From the NCBI GenBank assembly GCA_905197955.1, contig CAJKAR010000024.1:10198-74197 (forward strand): DNA of 64,000 nucleotides, read 5' to 3'. Within the stretch, counting starts at the first letter, position 1. Every line of letters starts with the position of its first letter. The position numbers were made by a program, and so were the translations under genes. The DNA comes from an uncultured Lentisphaeria bacterium (lineage in GTDB: Bacteria > Verrucomicrobiota > Lentisphaeria > Victivallales > UBA1829). A model generated the notes under the pieces. The model saw only the letters and a list, made by a program, of their open reading frames with translations. It ran no database searches and was not told the DNA's origin. This document shows positions 9,287 to 16,518 of this stretch, in pieces.

Positions 9287-9329
9287 GGAACAGACTCTTT
9301 GCAGAAATTCTGCTTTCTATCTCTGTTCC
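9287..9329 (-). other. Nested inverted repeats in the pilin leader RNA
   Basis: Within the ~200-base untranslated leader between the promoter at 9450-9477 and the pilin start, GGAACAGA (9287-9294) pairs with TCTGTTCC (9322-9329). The palindrome GCAGAAATTCTGC (9301-9313) lies inside the loop. Both stems are perfect. The sister operon at 13.3 kb lacks such a leader because its LacI gene starts soon after the promoter. Confidence 0.5.
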
Positions 9330-9426
9330 ATTCTCTCTACTGATTCATTCCCATTGGGATGATGGATCAGGTATGCGCCTGTTTTCATTTTCATAAAGAA
9401 CTGGCGCGTTATTTTTTATCTTTTGC

Positions 9427-9477
9427 TTCTCTCGTGTAAATCATAATTAATTATAGCAAATTTTTGAAAAAAGTCAA
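9427..9477 (-). promoter_or_regulatory. Sigma70-type promoter with LacI-type operator, pilin-GH5-GH38 unit
   Basis: On the minus strand TTGACT (9472-9477) and TATAAT (9450-9455) are 16 bases apart. Nine bases beyond the -10 box lies the near-palindrome TTCTCTCGTGTAAA (9427-9440, plus-strand reading), centred on CG as LacI-family operators are. The same arrangement with the same distances occurs at 13281-13331 in front of the LacI-type gene. The operator covers the expected transcription start, so bound repressor should block initiation. The whole gap 9244-9611 holds only this promoter, the structured leader and the hairpin at 9570-9595. Confidence 0.8.
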
Positions 9478-9569
9478 GTCTGGAAAAGATATTTTGCTGG
9501 ATTTCTCCATGCTTTTCGGACCTGATGGTGGAATCTCCTTTCATGAAATGTTTGTGGTTCGGATCAGAG

Positions 9570-9595
9570 CCCCGATGTCTGAGGAGACATCGGGG
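9570..9595 (-). terminator. Hairpin after the upstream GH5 gene
   Basis: CCCCGATGTCT (9570-9580) and AGACATCGGGG (9585-9595) form a perfect 11-bp stem with a four-base loop, 16 bases past the GH5 stop at 9612. There is no T-run after it on the minus strand. It still probably separates the two pilin-GH5 transcription units. Confidence 0.55.
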
Positions 9596-9611
9596 AAGAG
9601 AAAATTGTCTT

Positions 9612-11378
9612 TTATTTTGCCTTGGGGAAGGGGGTTGCCATGATTTTTGCCGCAGGCACCCACATGTCGCTGTAAGGACAGGAATCGTAACGGGGAGGAT
9701 TGATTCCTGTTTTGTCCACCTGGTTGTACGGGGCGCGGGGATTGTCTTCGAGACGTTTCAGAGCCCAGATCATCCATCCGACATTCTGTCTGGCAAACAT
9801 GGTCAGCATTCCTGCGATGAAGCTTCGGCAGACCGTTTCGCTTTTATTCCAGTGGGTTGCCCCGAATTCCGTGCAGATCACAGGCACATTGTGCTTTTTC
9901 TGGAACGCGGCAATGTGGTCCGAAACGATCCACGGATGGTTGTCTTCCGGATAATCGTGGAAGGAGAACACAACATTGTTATAGGGGGCGTCGACCGTGG
10001 AAGCCGTCGGTCCCCATGTCTTTTCCAGAGCGCGTGAGTGGGACCAGTCCGCCGTGCCGACCAGAATGATGTGCCGCTGATCAACCTTGCGAATTGCTTT
10101 GAGGCAGCGTGTGTACCATTTTCTGGTATCTTCAGGAGCGATATCATGCGGTTCATTCAGAAGTTCGTAGCCGAGAACATTCGGTTCATCCTTGAAAAAC
10201 TCCGCAACTTTGACCCAGCAGCGGATCCACTCTGCAAATCCGGCCTCGTTCCACCGGGGAACTTTCTGGGCCTGACGGGCTTTGGCTTCATCAATTTTTG
10301 CCGTGAAATAGCCGTGATCGTCCAGTATGACATACATATTGTGACGTTTTGCCGCCTGCACCACCGGAAGAATAAAATCCCGGATGTGCTCTTCGATTTC
10401 AAGCGGTTCCGTATCGCGGTTGTTGAAGAAACGAGTGTAGAAGGGGAGACGGATGGTGTTCAGATTCCGCTCTTTGCAGAACTTCATGACTTCCTCGTCC
10501 TGGGCAGGGATAATGACATCGCGGGCGTATCCAATCCCGACCGGGACAAAAATCTGTTCTCCGTCCTTGCTTTCCGGCGAGGTGACAATATGTCTGCCTT
10601 TGACTTTGAGCCATGCGGACCGGTCATCCGCCCGATAGCCGAAGAGCTGGAGAGGAATGGAGGTATCCGCCGAACTTTTCCCATCATTGATCTGAGCGTA
10701 AGCCGTGTTCCATTTTCCGATATTGACGGGCGGACGTTTCCAGACCAGTTCGAATTTCCCGTCTTTGCTGCGCACCTTTCTGGATTTGACTTCTCCGCGG
10801 GAATTGCGGATGCTGATGACAACATCTGCTTCCGGAAGAGCCGTCGTTCCGCGGAAAACAGCCTCATTTTGAACCTTGCAGGGATTTCCTTCCATCCGGA
10901 GAGTGATCTTTTTCGGTTTTTCAATCGCCAGTTTCCGAATTTCGACAGAAGCCGGTTCCGGTGTAAACTGCAGTTCCAGAGTAGTCAGTTTTTTCCCTCT
11001 GGCATCCGGCAGGGGCAGAACGATTTCCTGGAAACCGTCTTTTGCTTTTACCGGCATATCCGGAGTATGACACATTCGTTTATCGTCTTTGCGCCAGCGG
11101 GTCCGCAGAGAGAGGTCCTTGTCTGTTTTCAGCTCAATGACAAGCGCGTCATCCGGAGCAAAATCGCTGGAGAGAGGACGCTGGAACCGGACCATGCCAC
11201 GCAGAAAAAGCTGAATGCCGGGCTTTTCCCGTTTCAGAATTAAAGTATCTCCTTTGGCGCGAAATGTGGCTCTGTCGGAGCCCGCAATGCTGATTTTGCC
11301 TTTTTCTGGCATCAGAGATCCCCCGCTGAGCGACAGGGCCGTCAACGCTGCAATGCAGGTGATGAGTGTTGTCTTCAT
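9612..11378 (-). CDS. Secreted GH5-type glycoside hydrolase (copy 1 of the LacI locus)
   Basis: The 588-residue protein has a signal peptide, an N-terminal beta-rich region, an Ig-like domain (~160-245) and a GH5/clan GH-A barrel. The acid/base is E409 (YELLNEPHD) and the nucleophile E504 (ICTEFGATHW). It is a full-length paralogue of the enzyme at 6727-8457, with the same signal-peptide end (SLSGGSLMPEKGKIS). The differences are small insertions, for example a longer loop near residues 97-108 and a longer C-terminal loop. It starts 24 bases after the prepilin-like gene, behind AAGAGGAA, and is the third gene of the LacI-pilin-GH5 unit. Two conserved copies suggest either subtle specificity differences or gene dosage. 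Confidence 0.9.
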   Translation of the reverse strand: MKTTLITCIAALTALSLSGGSLMPEKGKISIAGSDRATFRAKGDTLILKREKPGIQLFLRGMVRFQRPLSSDFAPDDALVIELKTDKDLSLRTRWRKDDKRMCHTPDMPVKAKDGFQEIVLPLPDARGKKLTTLELQFTPEPASVEIRKLAIEKPKKITLRMEGNPCKVQNEAVFRGTTALPEADVVISIRNSRGEVKSRKVRSKDGKFELVWKRPPVNIGKWNTAYAQINDGKSSADTSIPLQLFGYRADDRSAWLKVKGRHIVTSPESKDGEQIFVPVGIGYARDVIIPAQDEEVMKFCKERNLNTIRLPFYTRFFNNRDTEPLEIEEHIRDFILPVVQAAKRHNMYVILDDHGYFTAKIDEAKARQAQKVPRWNEAGFAEWIRCWVKVAEFFKDEPNVLGYELLNEPHDIAPEDTRKWYTRCLKAIRKVDQRHIILVGTADWSHSRALEKTWGPTASTVDAPYNNVVFSFHDYPEDNHPWIVSDHIAAFQKKHNVPVICTEFGATHWNKSETVCRSFIAGMLTMFARQNVGWMIWALKRLEDNPRAPYNQVDKTGINPPRYDSCPYSDMWVPAAKIMATPFPKAK

Positions 11379-11402
11379 AAGAAATTCCTCTTTCTTTTCA
11401 CG

Positions 11403-12158
11403 TTAATTATGTATGGTATAGTACCAGTATTTATAATTTCTTTTCATCGCCATTTCGAACTGTTTCTTCCAGCTGGCATGTCCGTCCGCCCAAAGAAGAT
11501 TGAGTCCTCCGTTATGACGGCGCGAAACTCGTTTGTCAATACTTGCAACATCCGAATCGCTGCGTACATGCAGCAGAATTGCATAGTCTCCCCATCCGCT
11601 GAAGATCCATTGCGATGCATCAACGGTATCTCCGGCTAAAGCGCTTTCCGATGGCTGCCGGATCAGATCCTTGAATGATTTTCTCGAGTTGACATTGTAG
11701 CTGATATTGTCGTTCCATCCGAGTCCGCCGAAGCGCCCCGGATATTTTTTCAGCGTTCCGGCAAGGGCACTTCCTATCCCATTGAACCCGTCACATCCAA
11801 ATACACTGCCAAATCCATATTTTACTGACTGCATGGCATCATCGTAAGATGCCTCCTTTTTGACTCCGCAATACTCTGACAGCTCATATTTCCATTGCCC
11901 AGCCATGCCACCGGCGTTTTTCCCCGCAGGAAGCCAGTCGGAAAAGTCGGATGCATACTGAATTAGTCCGATCCCGATCTGCTTCTGGTTGGAAAGACAT
12001 TTCGCCGCTTGCGCTTTACTCCTCGTCTGATTCAATGCCGGAAGTAGAAGCGAAGCAAGAATAGCAATTATTGCAATAACAACTAGAAGCTCTATAAGAG
12101 TGAATTCTGACAAGATTGGTGCCTGCATTTTCCCGATTTGTTCTCTTCTCTCTTTCAT
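11403..12158 (-). CDS. Prepilin-like protein with H-x9-DG motif (copy 1)
   Basis: This 251-residue protein carries the prepilin motif FTLIELLVVIAIIAIL at about residues 19-34, then a hydrophobic helix and a soluble domain closing with RRHNGGLNLLWADGHASW (H-x9-DG). Its ATG overlaps the TGA of the LacI-type regulator by four bases (ATGA, 12155-12158), with GGAGG just upstream inside the regulator's 3' end, so translation is probably coupled. It is closely similar to the protein at 8494-9228 throughout, including the LPAGKN and GFGSVFGCDGFNG segments. Role is inferred only: a pseudopilin-like component placed between the regulator and the enzyme of a glycan locus. Confidence 0.92.
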   Translation of the reverse strand: MKERREQIGKMQAPILSEFTLIELLVVIAIIAILASLLLPALNQTRSKAQAAKCLSNQKQIGIGLIQYASDFSDWLPAGKNAGGMAGQWKYELSEYCGVKKEASYDDAMQSVKYGFGSVFGCDGFNGIGSALAGTLKKYPGRFGGLGWNDNISYNVNSRKSFKDLIRQPSESALAGDTVDASQWIFSGWGDYAILLHVRSDSDVASIDKRVSRRHNGGLNLLWADGHASWKKQFEMAMKRNYKYWYYTIHN

Positions 12159-13246
12159 TCCTCACCTCCAGATTTCATTCCTTTGGTCGGGCCATGACTT
12201 TTGCGAAGCACGAGTTTGTTTTCAAAAATATGGCTCTGCGCATGTCCGGAGGATTTTCCTGTTTTCAAAAGAGACATGGTGCACTGGCACATTTCATCAA
12301 TAGGATGCTCAAATGTGGTCAGCGGAACAGGGAGCCATTTGGAATAAGGGGAGCCGCTGAAGCCGATTAAAGCAACATCGTCGGGAACACGAATCCCATA
12401 ATCGCCAAGCCTGTACATTACCTCGGCAGCAAGAAGATCATTGCGGATAAACGCGGCTTTCACACCGTCTTTCCAGTAGAGATTTGCCAGATTTTCCGCG
12501 ATGAGTCTTGGTATGTCGGCGGAAGGCGCTTCCACTTCCGGATAAAGTCCATGTACTGTCAGTCCGGCTTCGCGGAATGCGGCAAGCAGTTTATCGTTTC
12601 CCGGCAGCGGCATTCCGGTGTTCTGCCGGATCTCGTTCAGGGCGACGGACCGATGACCCGCCCGGACCAGAATGCCCGCGGCTTCCCGATACGATTTTTC
12701 ACTGTCGAAACCAACCAGCTCAACTCCGTTGGAAAGATAGGTTTCCTCCCATTCTGAATTCAGAAAGTCAAATTTGAAGATGACCACCTTTTCGAGTCTG
12801 CTGAACAGGGGAAAGAGTTTTTCCGCATGAGTGAACTCTTCCTGTTCCGTGTTCGCATGAATCCAGATGAGTTTGCGGATTCCTTTGGCAATGAATTCGC
12901 TGACTCCTTCATAAAGGTGATCGGGTTCGACTCCGGTAATTTCCGAAAATCCGCAAAGCTTGCGGATCTCCTGCGTCAGAATTCCCAGCGATGCCGTCAG
13001 GTATTCCAGGTCAATGAATTTGCCGCAGTAGAGAATCCCGATGATTCCGTTGTCTTCCTTGCTCTTCAACTGGAGAGCGGAACGGGAACGGACATAGCCG
13101 GAGGATTCGAGATATTCGCGAACCCGTTTTTCCGTCGCTTCGGAAATTCTTAATTCGCGGGACCGGTTGTTCAGGACTGCGGAAACAACACGACGGCTCA
13201 GCTGAAGTTCTTCCGCCAGTTGCTTCATCGTGAGAAACTGAGTCAT
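12155..13246 (-). CDS. LacI-family transcriptional repressor
   Basis: The 363-residue protein has an N-terminal LacI helix-turn-helix (residues ~6-30, MKQLAEELQLSRRVVSAVLN) with a hinge region. A periplasmic-binding-protein-like sensor domain follows (~65-335, including DDVALIGFSGSPYSKWLPVP and the PLTTFEHPIDEM signature near the end). It probably binds a sugar released by the neighbouring enzymes. Its own promoter and that of the 9.2-kb unit carry matching CG-centred operators, so it should repress itself, both pilin-GH5 pairs and the GH38 gene. The prepilin-like gene overlaps its stop codon by four bases. Confidence 0.93.
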   Translation of the reverse strand: MTQFLTMKQLAEELQLSRRVVSAVLNNRSRELRISEATEKRVREYLESSGYVRSRSALQLKSKEDNGIIGILYCGKFIDLEYLTASLGILTQEIRKLCGFSEITGVEPDHLYEGVSEFIAKGIRKLIWIHANTEQEEFTHAEKLFPLFSRLEKVVIFKFDFLNSEWEETYLSNGVELVGFDSEKSYREAAGILVRAGHRSVALNEIRQNTGMPLPGNDKLLAAFREAGLTVHGLYPEVEAPSADIPRLIAENLANLYWKDGVKAAFIRNDLLAAEVMYRLGDYGIRVPDDVALIGFSGSPYSKWLPVPLTTFEHPIDEMCQCTMSLLKTGKSSGHAQSHIFENKLVLRKSHGPTKGMKSGGEE

Positions 13247-13280
13247 TTTCCGCCTCCTGTTTTTTATTTTTTAGTTTTGC

Positions 13281-13331
13281 TTTACTCGTGAGAATCAATT
13301 TTAATTATAGCAACTTTTCCAGAAAAGTCAA
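13281..13331 (-). promoter_or_regulatory. Promoter and proximal LacI-type operator of the lacI-pilin-GH5 operon
   Basis: On the minus strand TTGACT (13326-13331) and TATAAT (13304-13309) are 16 bases apart. The operator TTTACTCGTGAGAA (13281-13294, plus-strand reading) starts nine bases beyond the -10 box. Spacing and sequence match the promoter at 9427-9477 almost exactly. The regulator gene begins about 35 bases downstream with CAGGAGG as ribosome site. Confidence 0.82.
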
Positions 13332-13393
13332 GAGGAAAAAGTCTGTGTTTGTTTTGTTTTTTACGTTTTTTTGCAGAAAAATGCAAAAAATGC

Positions 13394-13407
13394 TTCTCAC
13401 GAGAGAA
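13394..13407. promoter_or_regulatory. Distal LacI-type operator (perfect palindrome arms)
   Basis: TTCTCACGAGAGAA has perfect TTCTC/GAGAA arms around a CG-containing core. It is the best match to the consensus drawn from the three sites (TTCTCWCGWGAGAA). It lies 113 bases, centre to centre, from the proximal operator and upstream of the -35 box. This is typical of an auxiliary site used for repression by DNA looping. Confidence 0.65.
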
Positions 13408-13450
13408 ATAAACCGATGCCAACTCCTTTTTTCGATTGTGCATCAGTGGG

Positions 13451-14746
13451 TTACAGATCAACCAGCGGACGGTTGTCCACCGATTTTGCGGCGTTTTCCC
13501 AGATGCGGTTGAGGTTCTGATAGACCGGATCGGAGGTGTCGAGTCCTTCGTCCGGCACCAGATTCTGAAGCGATCGGATGACTGTAACAGGGGTCAGGGT
13601 TTCCGGCGGAACTGCGATCTGATAGGCTTCGATATGGTCGTCCAGGATCACTTTGGAGAGCAGGCGGACGCAAGTCAGTTCATAAAGAATCATGCGTGTT
13701 GTCCGGACCGGGATTTCGAGTTTCCGAGAGATTTCCGCATCCGTCAGGGGTCTTGCCTTGGCAGCAAAAATGACGGCGCAGAGGCGGACAATCTTGATGG
13801 CATAGATATTCTTTCTGGCAAGACCCACATCTCCGTCTCCCGGTGTTCCCTCATAGGAACTGACGTTCTGGCAGGAGAAGGCAATTTCCGCACCTAGCAG
13901 TATGAACGTCCAGCTCATCTGCAGCCAGATCAGGAACAGGGGCAGGGCGGCGAAGCTGCCGTAGATGGCGTTGTATTTGGCAACCGTGTACTGGGCCGCC
14001 AGATAGAGGGTCTGGACAATGTAATAGAGCAGTCCGCCGATCAGTCCGCCCGTGAGTGCCGGCAGAATCTTCACCTTCGTATTCGGTATGAATATATAGA
14101 TGAATGTAAAGACAAGCCATGTCATGATAAACGGCAGGGCTTTCGAGGAGAGAGCCAGAAGCACCATCATTGTTTCGGAAAGACCGGGGAAATCCTTGGC
14201 CATGGAACTGAGACGCATTGTCGCATAGACCGTGATTCCTGTTGAGGTGATGATCAGAAGGGGACAGAGCAGCACGATGGAGAGATAATCGCTGATTTTG
14301 CGTATGAGTGTCCGGCCGGTTTTGACTCCCCAGATGTCGTTGAGGGAATTTTCAATCTGCATCATGAGGCGGATTGTGATGAGCAGAAGGGCGATGGCAC
14401 CGAAGCCTGCAATGATTCCGCCCTTTGCGGAATCGAGCATGGTGGAGGCAAATTCGATGATCTTGTCGGCCACTTCCGGCTTGTCGGCGAGAGAGTGCCG
14501 GAGCCAGTTTTCGAGTCTGGTATACAGTCCGAACCCTTTTGCAATCGCAAACGCCAGCGCGGCAACCGGAATGATGGAAAGCAGCGTGTAATACGTCAGC
14601 GCGGAGGCTCTCAGCATGCAGTTGTTTTTCATGAAATAACGGAAAGAAAGAATGACAATACGGGCTGTCTTGATCATTGCTCTTATGAAGAAGTTATGTT
14701 CGGCCAGCTTCATTGTCCATATTGTTGTCTTGAAAAATCGGATCAT
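13451..14746 (-). CDS. YihY/BrkB-family inner-membrane protein with C-terminal winged helix
   Basis: The protein has 431 residues from the ATG at 14746. An in-frame ATG 48 bases upstream exists, but GAGGGA sits just before 14746. The YihY/virulence factor BrkB signature is clear: RASALTYYTLLSIIPVAALA in the first membrane segment, then six or so helices and LPLFLIWLQMSWTFILLGAE at the end of the membrane part (~residue 290). The last ~110 residues are soluble and look like a winged-helix/Rrf2-like domain (PLTDAEISRKLEIPVRTTRM), an arrangement found in some members of this family. These proteins were once called RNase BN, which is not their function. The true role is unknown. Confidence 0.88.
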   Translation of the reverse strand: MIRFFKTTIWTMKLAEHNFFIRAMIKTARIVILSFRYFMKNNCMLRASALTYYTLLSIIPVAALAFAIAKGFGLYTRLENWLRHSLADKPEVADKIIEFASTMLDSAKGGIIAGFGAIALLLITIRLMMQIENSLNDIWGVKTGRTLIRKISDYLSIVLLCPLLIITSTGITVYATMRLSSMAKDFPGLSETMMVLLALSSKALPFIMTWLVFTFIYIFIPNTKVKILPALTGGLIGGLLYYIVQTLYLAAQYTVAKYNAIYGSFAALPLFLIWLQMSWTFILLGAEIAFSCQNVSSYEGTPGDGDVGLARKNIYAIKIVRLCAVIFAAKARPLTDAEISRKLEIPVRTTRMILYELTCVRLLSKVILDDHIEAYQIAVPPETLTPVTVIRSLQNLVPDEGLDTSDPVYQNLNRIWENAAKSVDNRPLVDL

Positions 14747-14819
14747 GGCGTCCCTCGTTTTTTGTTTGATTGCCTGTTCGGTACAATATATCACGAAATT
14801 GATTTTCCTGCAACTGTTT

Positions 14820-16133
14820 TTATTGTTCCGGGAAGCGGGTATGCGATTCGAATCCGGAGATTTGCTTCAGGTATTCGGGGATTGAAAGTTTATTCTTTTT
14901 TTCCTCTGCGATCTGTTTCCCTCTTACGGCGTCTCCGGCGATGAGCTCCAGGGCCATGCATGCCAGCAGTTTGGAGGAGAGCAGATAGGCCTGCTCCGGA
15001 TTGGCGATCCGGAACTCCCGCGAGTGACAGGCTCCGGAGCATCCGGGAAAATAACCATGAAGCGAAGGAAGAATCATGCTCGGGTCTCTCATATCCGTAC
15101 TGCCGGGGATAAACGTTTTTTTGATTTCGATCCGGGCTCCCGGAACGAGTTCATCCGCACAGCGGCGGTAGAGTTCGCAAAGGGCGTCGCTGTTTTTCAG
15201 GGGAGAGCAGCCGTGCCGCGTCGTGATTTCGCAGACGGCTCCGAGTGCGTAGGCGGATCCGTTCACTGCCCGGTCGAACAGCTCTCTGAGGTGACTCAGT
15301 TTTTCGAAGGAATCCGCTCGGAGCATGTAGGTCATGGAGGCTCGGTCCGGAACGGTGTTGACCGCATCGCCCGTATGGGTGACAAGTCCGTGAACGCGGA
15401 TATGCGGTTCGGACTCCCAGCGATCCTTTGCTAGCGACAGCGCATGAAGCGCCAGATTCGCGGCACTCATGGCGTTGATCCCCTGATCCGGCGCTGCCGC
15501 ATGCGAACTTTTCCCATAAAAAATGACATCTTTCAACAGATAGCCGTTGAAATCTGAAACAACAAAACTTTCACCGGCATGAAGCATCATGGCAATATCC
15601 ACATCGTCAAAGACGCCGCATCGGATCAGTTCCGCTTTTCCGCTTGTGTATCGGATTTTGCCGGAGGAGCGGAGTTCCTCGGCATATTTCGGATCCAGCG
15701 ACTCCTCTGCGGGAACTCCGATGAGAGCGATTCTGCCGGAACAGGAATCAAGAACGCCCGTGGCGGAGAGCCCTGTCGCAGCTCCGATCAGGGAGGTGAT
15801 GTGCGCGTTGTGACCGCATGCGTGAACCGCTCCGGTGACAGGATCCGCTTCCGGATGCGACGGCAGAATCAGAGAATCCATCTCACCGAGCAGAGCCGTG
15901 ACAGGGCCGGGTCGTCCGGTCTCCAGATCGGCCCGGAAGCCGGTGCAGGCAAGTCCACTGGAGACGGTCAGTCCGAGCTTTTCCAGTTTTTCCGCTGCCG
16001 CTTTCGCCGTCCGGAATTCCCGGTATCCCGGTTCCGGATGTTTCCAGATCTCCGTCCCGAATTCGATCAGTTCATCCCGATGGCGGTCAATCTCCCCGCA
16101 GACAAGCTCTTTGAGTTCCTTCAGATTCTTCAT
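14820..16133 (-). CDS. M20-family metal-dependent amidohydrolase (AbgB/hippurate hydrolase type)
   Basis: This 437-residue cytoplasmic enzyme belongs to the M20D peptidases. Metal-binding segments are visible: ALLGEMDSL, then HACGHNAHIT, then GVPAEES, and a C-terminal CHSREFR. A lid/dimerisation domain falls between ~195 and 315 (SSHAAAPDQGINAMSAANLA). Relatives hydrolyse N-acylated amino acids or p-aminobenzoyl-glutamate. The sequence MLHAGESFVV is typical of the AbgA/AbgB branch. GGAAGGG lies about 10 bases before the ATG. It is a single gene, divergent from lptD across a 385-base gap, with no obvious partner for a two-subunit AbgAB enzyme. Confidence 0.85.
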   Translation of the reverse strand: MKNLKELKELVCGEIDRHRDELIEFGTEIWKHPEPGYREFRTAKAAAEKLEKLGLTVSSGLACTGFRADLETGRPGPVTALLGEMDSLILPSHPEADPVTGAVHACGHNAHITSLIGAATGLSATGVLDSCSGRIALIGVPAEESLDPKYAEELRSSGKIRYTSGKAELIRCGVFDDVDIAMMLHAGESFVVSDFNGYLLKDVIFYGKSSHAAAPDQGINAMSAANLALHALSLAKDRWESEPHIRVHGLVTHTGDAVNTVPDRASMTYMLRADSFEKLSHLRELFDRAVNGSAYALGAVCEITTRHGCSPLKNSDALCELYRRCADELVPGARIEIKKTFIPGSTDMRDPSMILPSLHGYFPGCSGACHSREFRIANPEQAYLLSSKLLACMALELIAGDAVRGKQIAEEKKNKLSIPEYLKQISGFESHTRFPEQ

Positions 16134-16518
16134 ATCCCAAACACCCTTCCTGAAAATATTCCGCGTGGGGATACTATAAGATGCGGCCGAAGGAAAAGCA
16201 ATCCCGGATAAAGAGATTGGAAGAAGGGGATCTGGATCAGCATCCCCTTCCGGAATGTAACTTCAGCCTTGGAAAAAAGAGCATGGCGATCCGATTGAAC
16301 TTCCGCAGAAGATCCGTCTGAGTCCGCAGGGAAAACGAAGATTGCCAAGAAATGATTTTTTTCCTGCTTGCGCATGCGGAATTTTATGATATAGTATGGA
16401 ACTGGTCGGTGCGGAGGCGGTTTTTCCATTGCACCGTGGAGCGATGCTTATCGGTTGACGCGACAGCGTTTTTGACTGGCATGAACGGAACTATTTTTTA
16501 CTGGCGGAACGAACTGGA
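16134..16518 (+). promoter_or_regulatory. Divergent intergenic region with hairpin and lptD promoter
   Basis: The gap between the M20 gene and lptD holds a perfect 9-bp inverted repeat, GAAGGGGAT (16223-16231) and ATCCCCTTC (16242-16250). A probable lptD promoter lies at TTGCGC (16368-16373), 16 bases, TATAGT (16390-16395), leaving a leader of about 115 bases. The hairpin lies upstream of both genes, so it terminates neither. No ORF or RNA gene was recognised. Confidence 0.45.

Noticed and set aside
13451..14746. RNase BN as the function of the YihY/BrkB-type gene
   Set aside because: That old label for the family is an established misannotation; the product is a membrane protein of unknown function.
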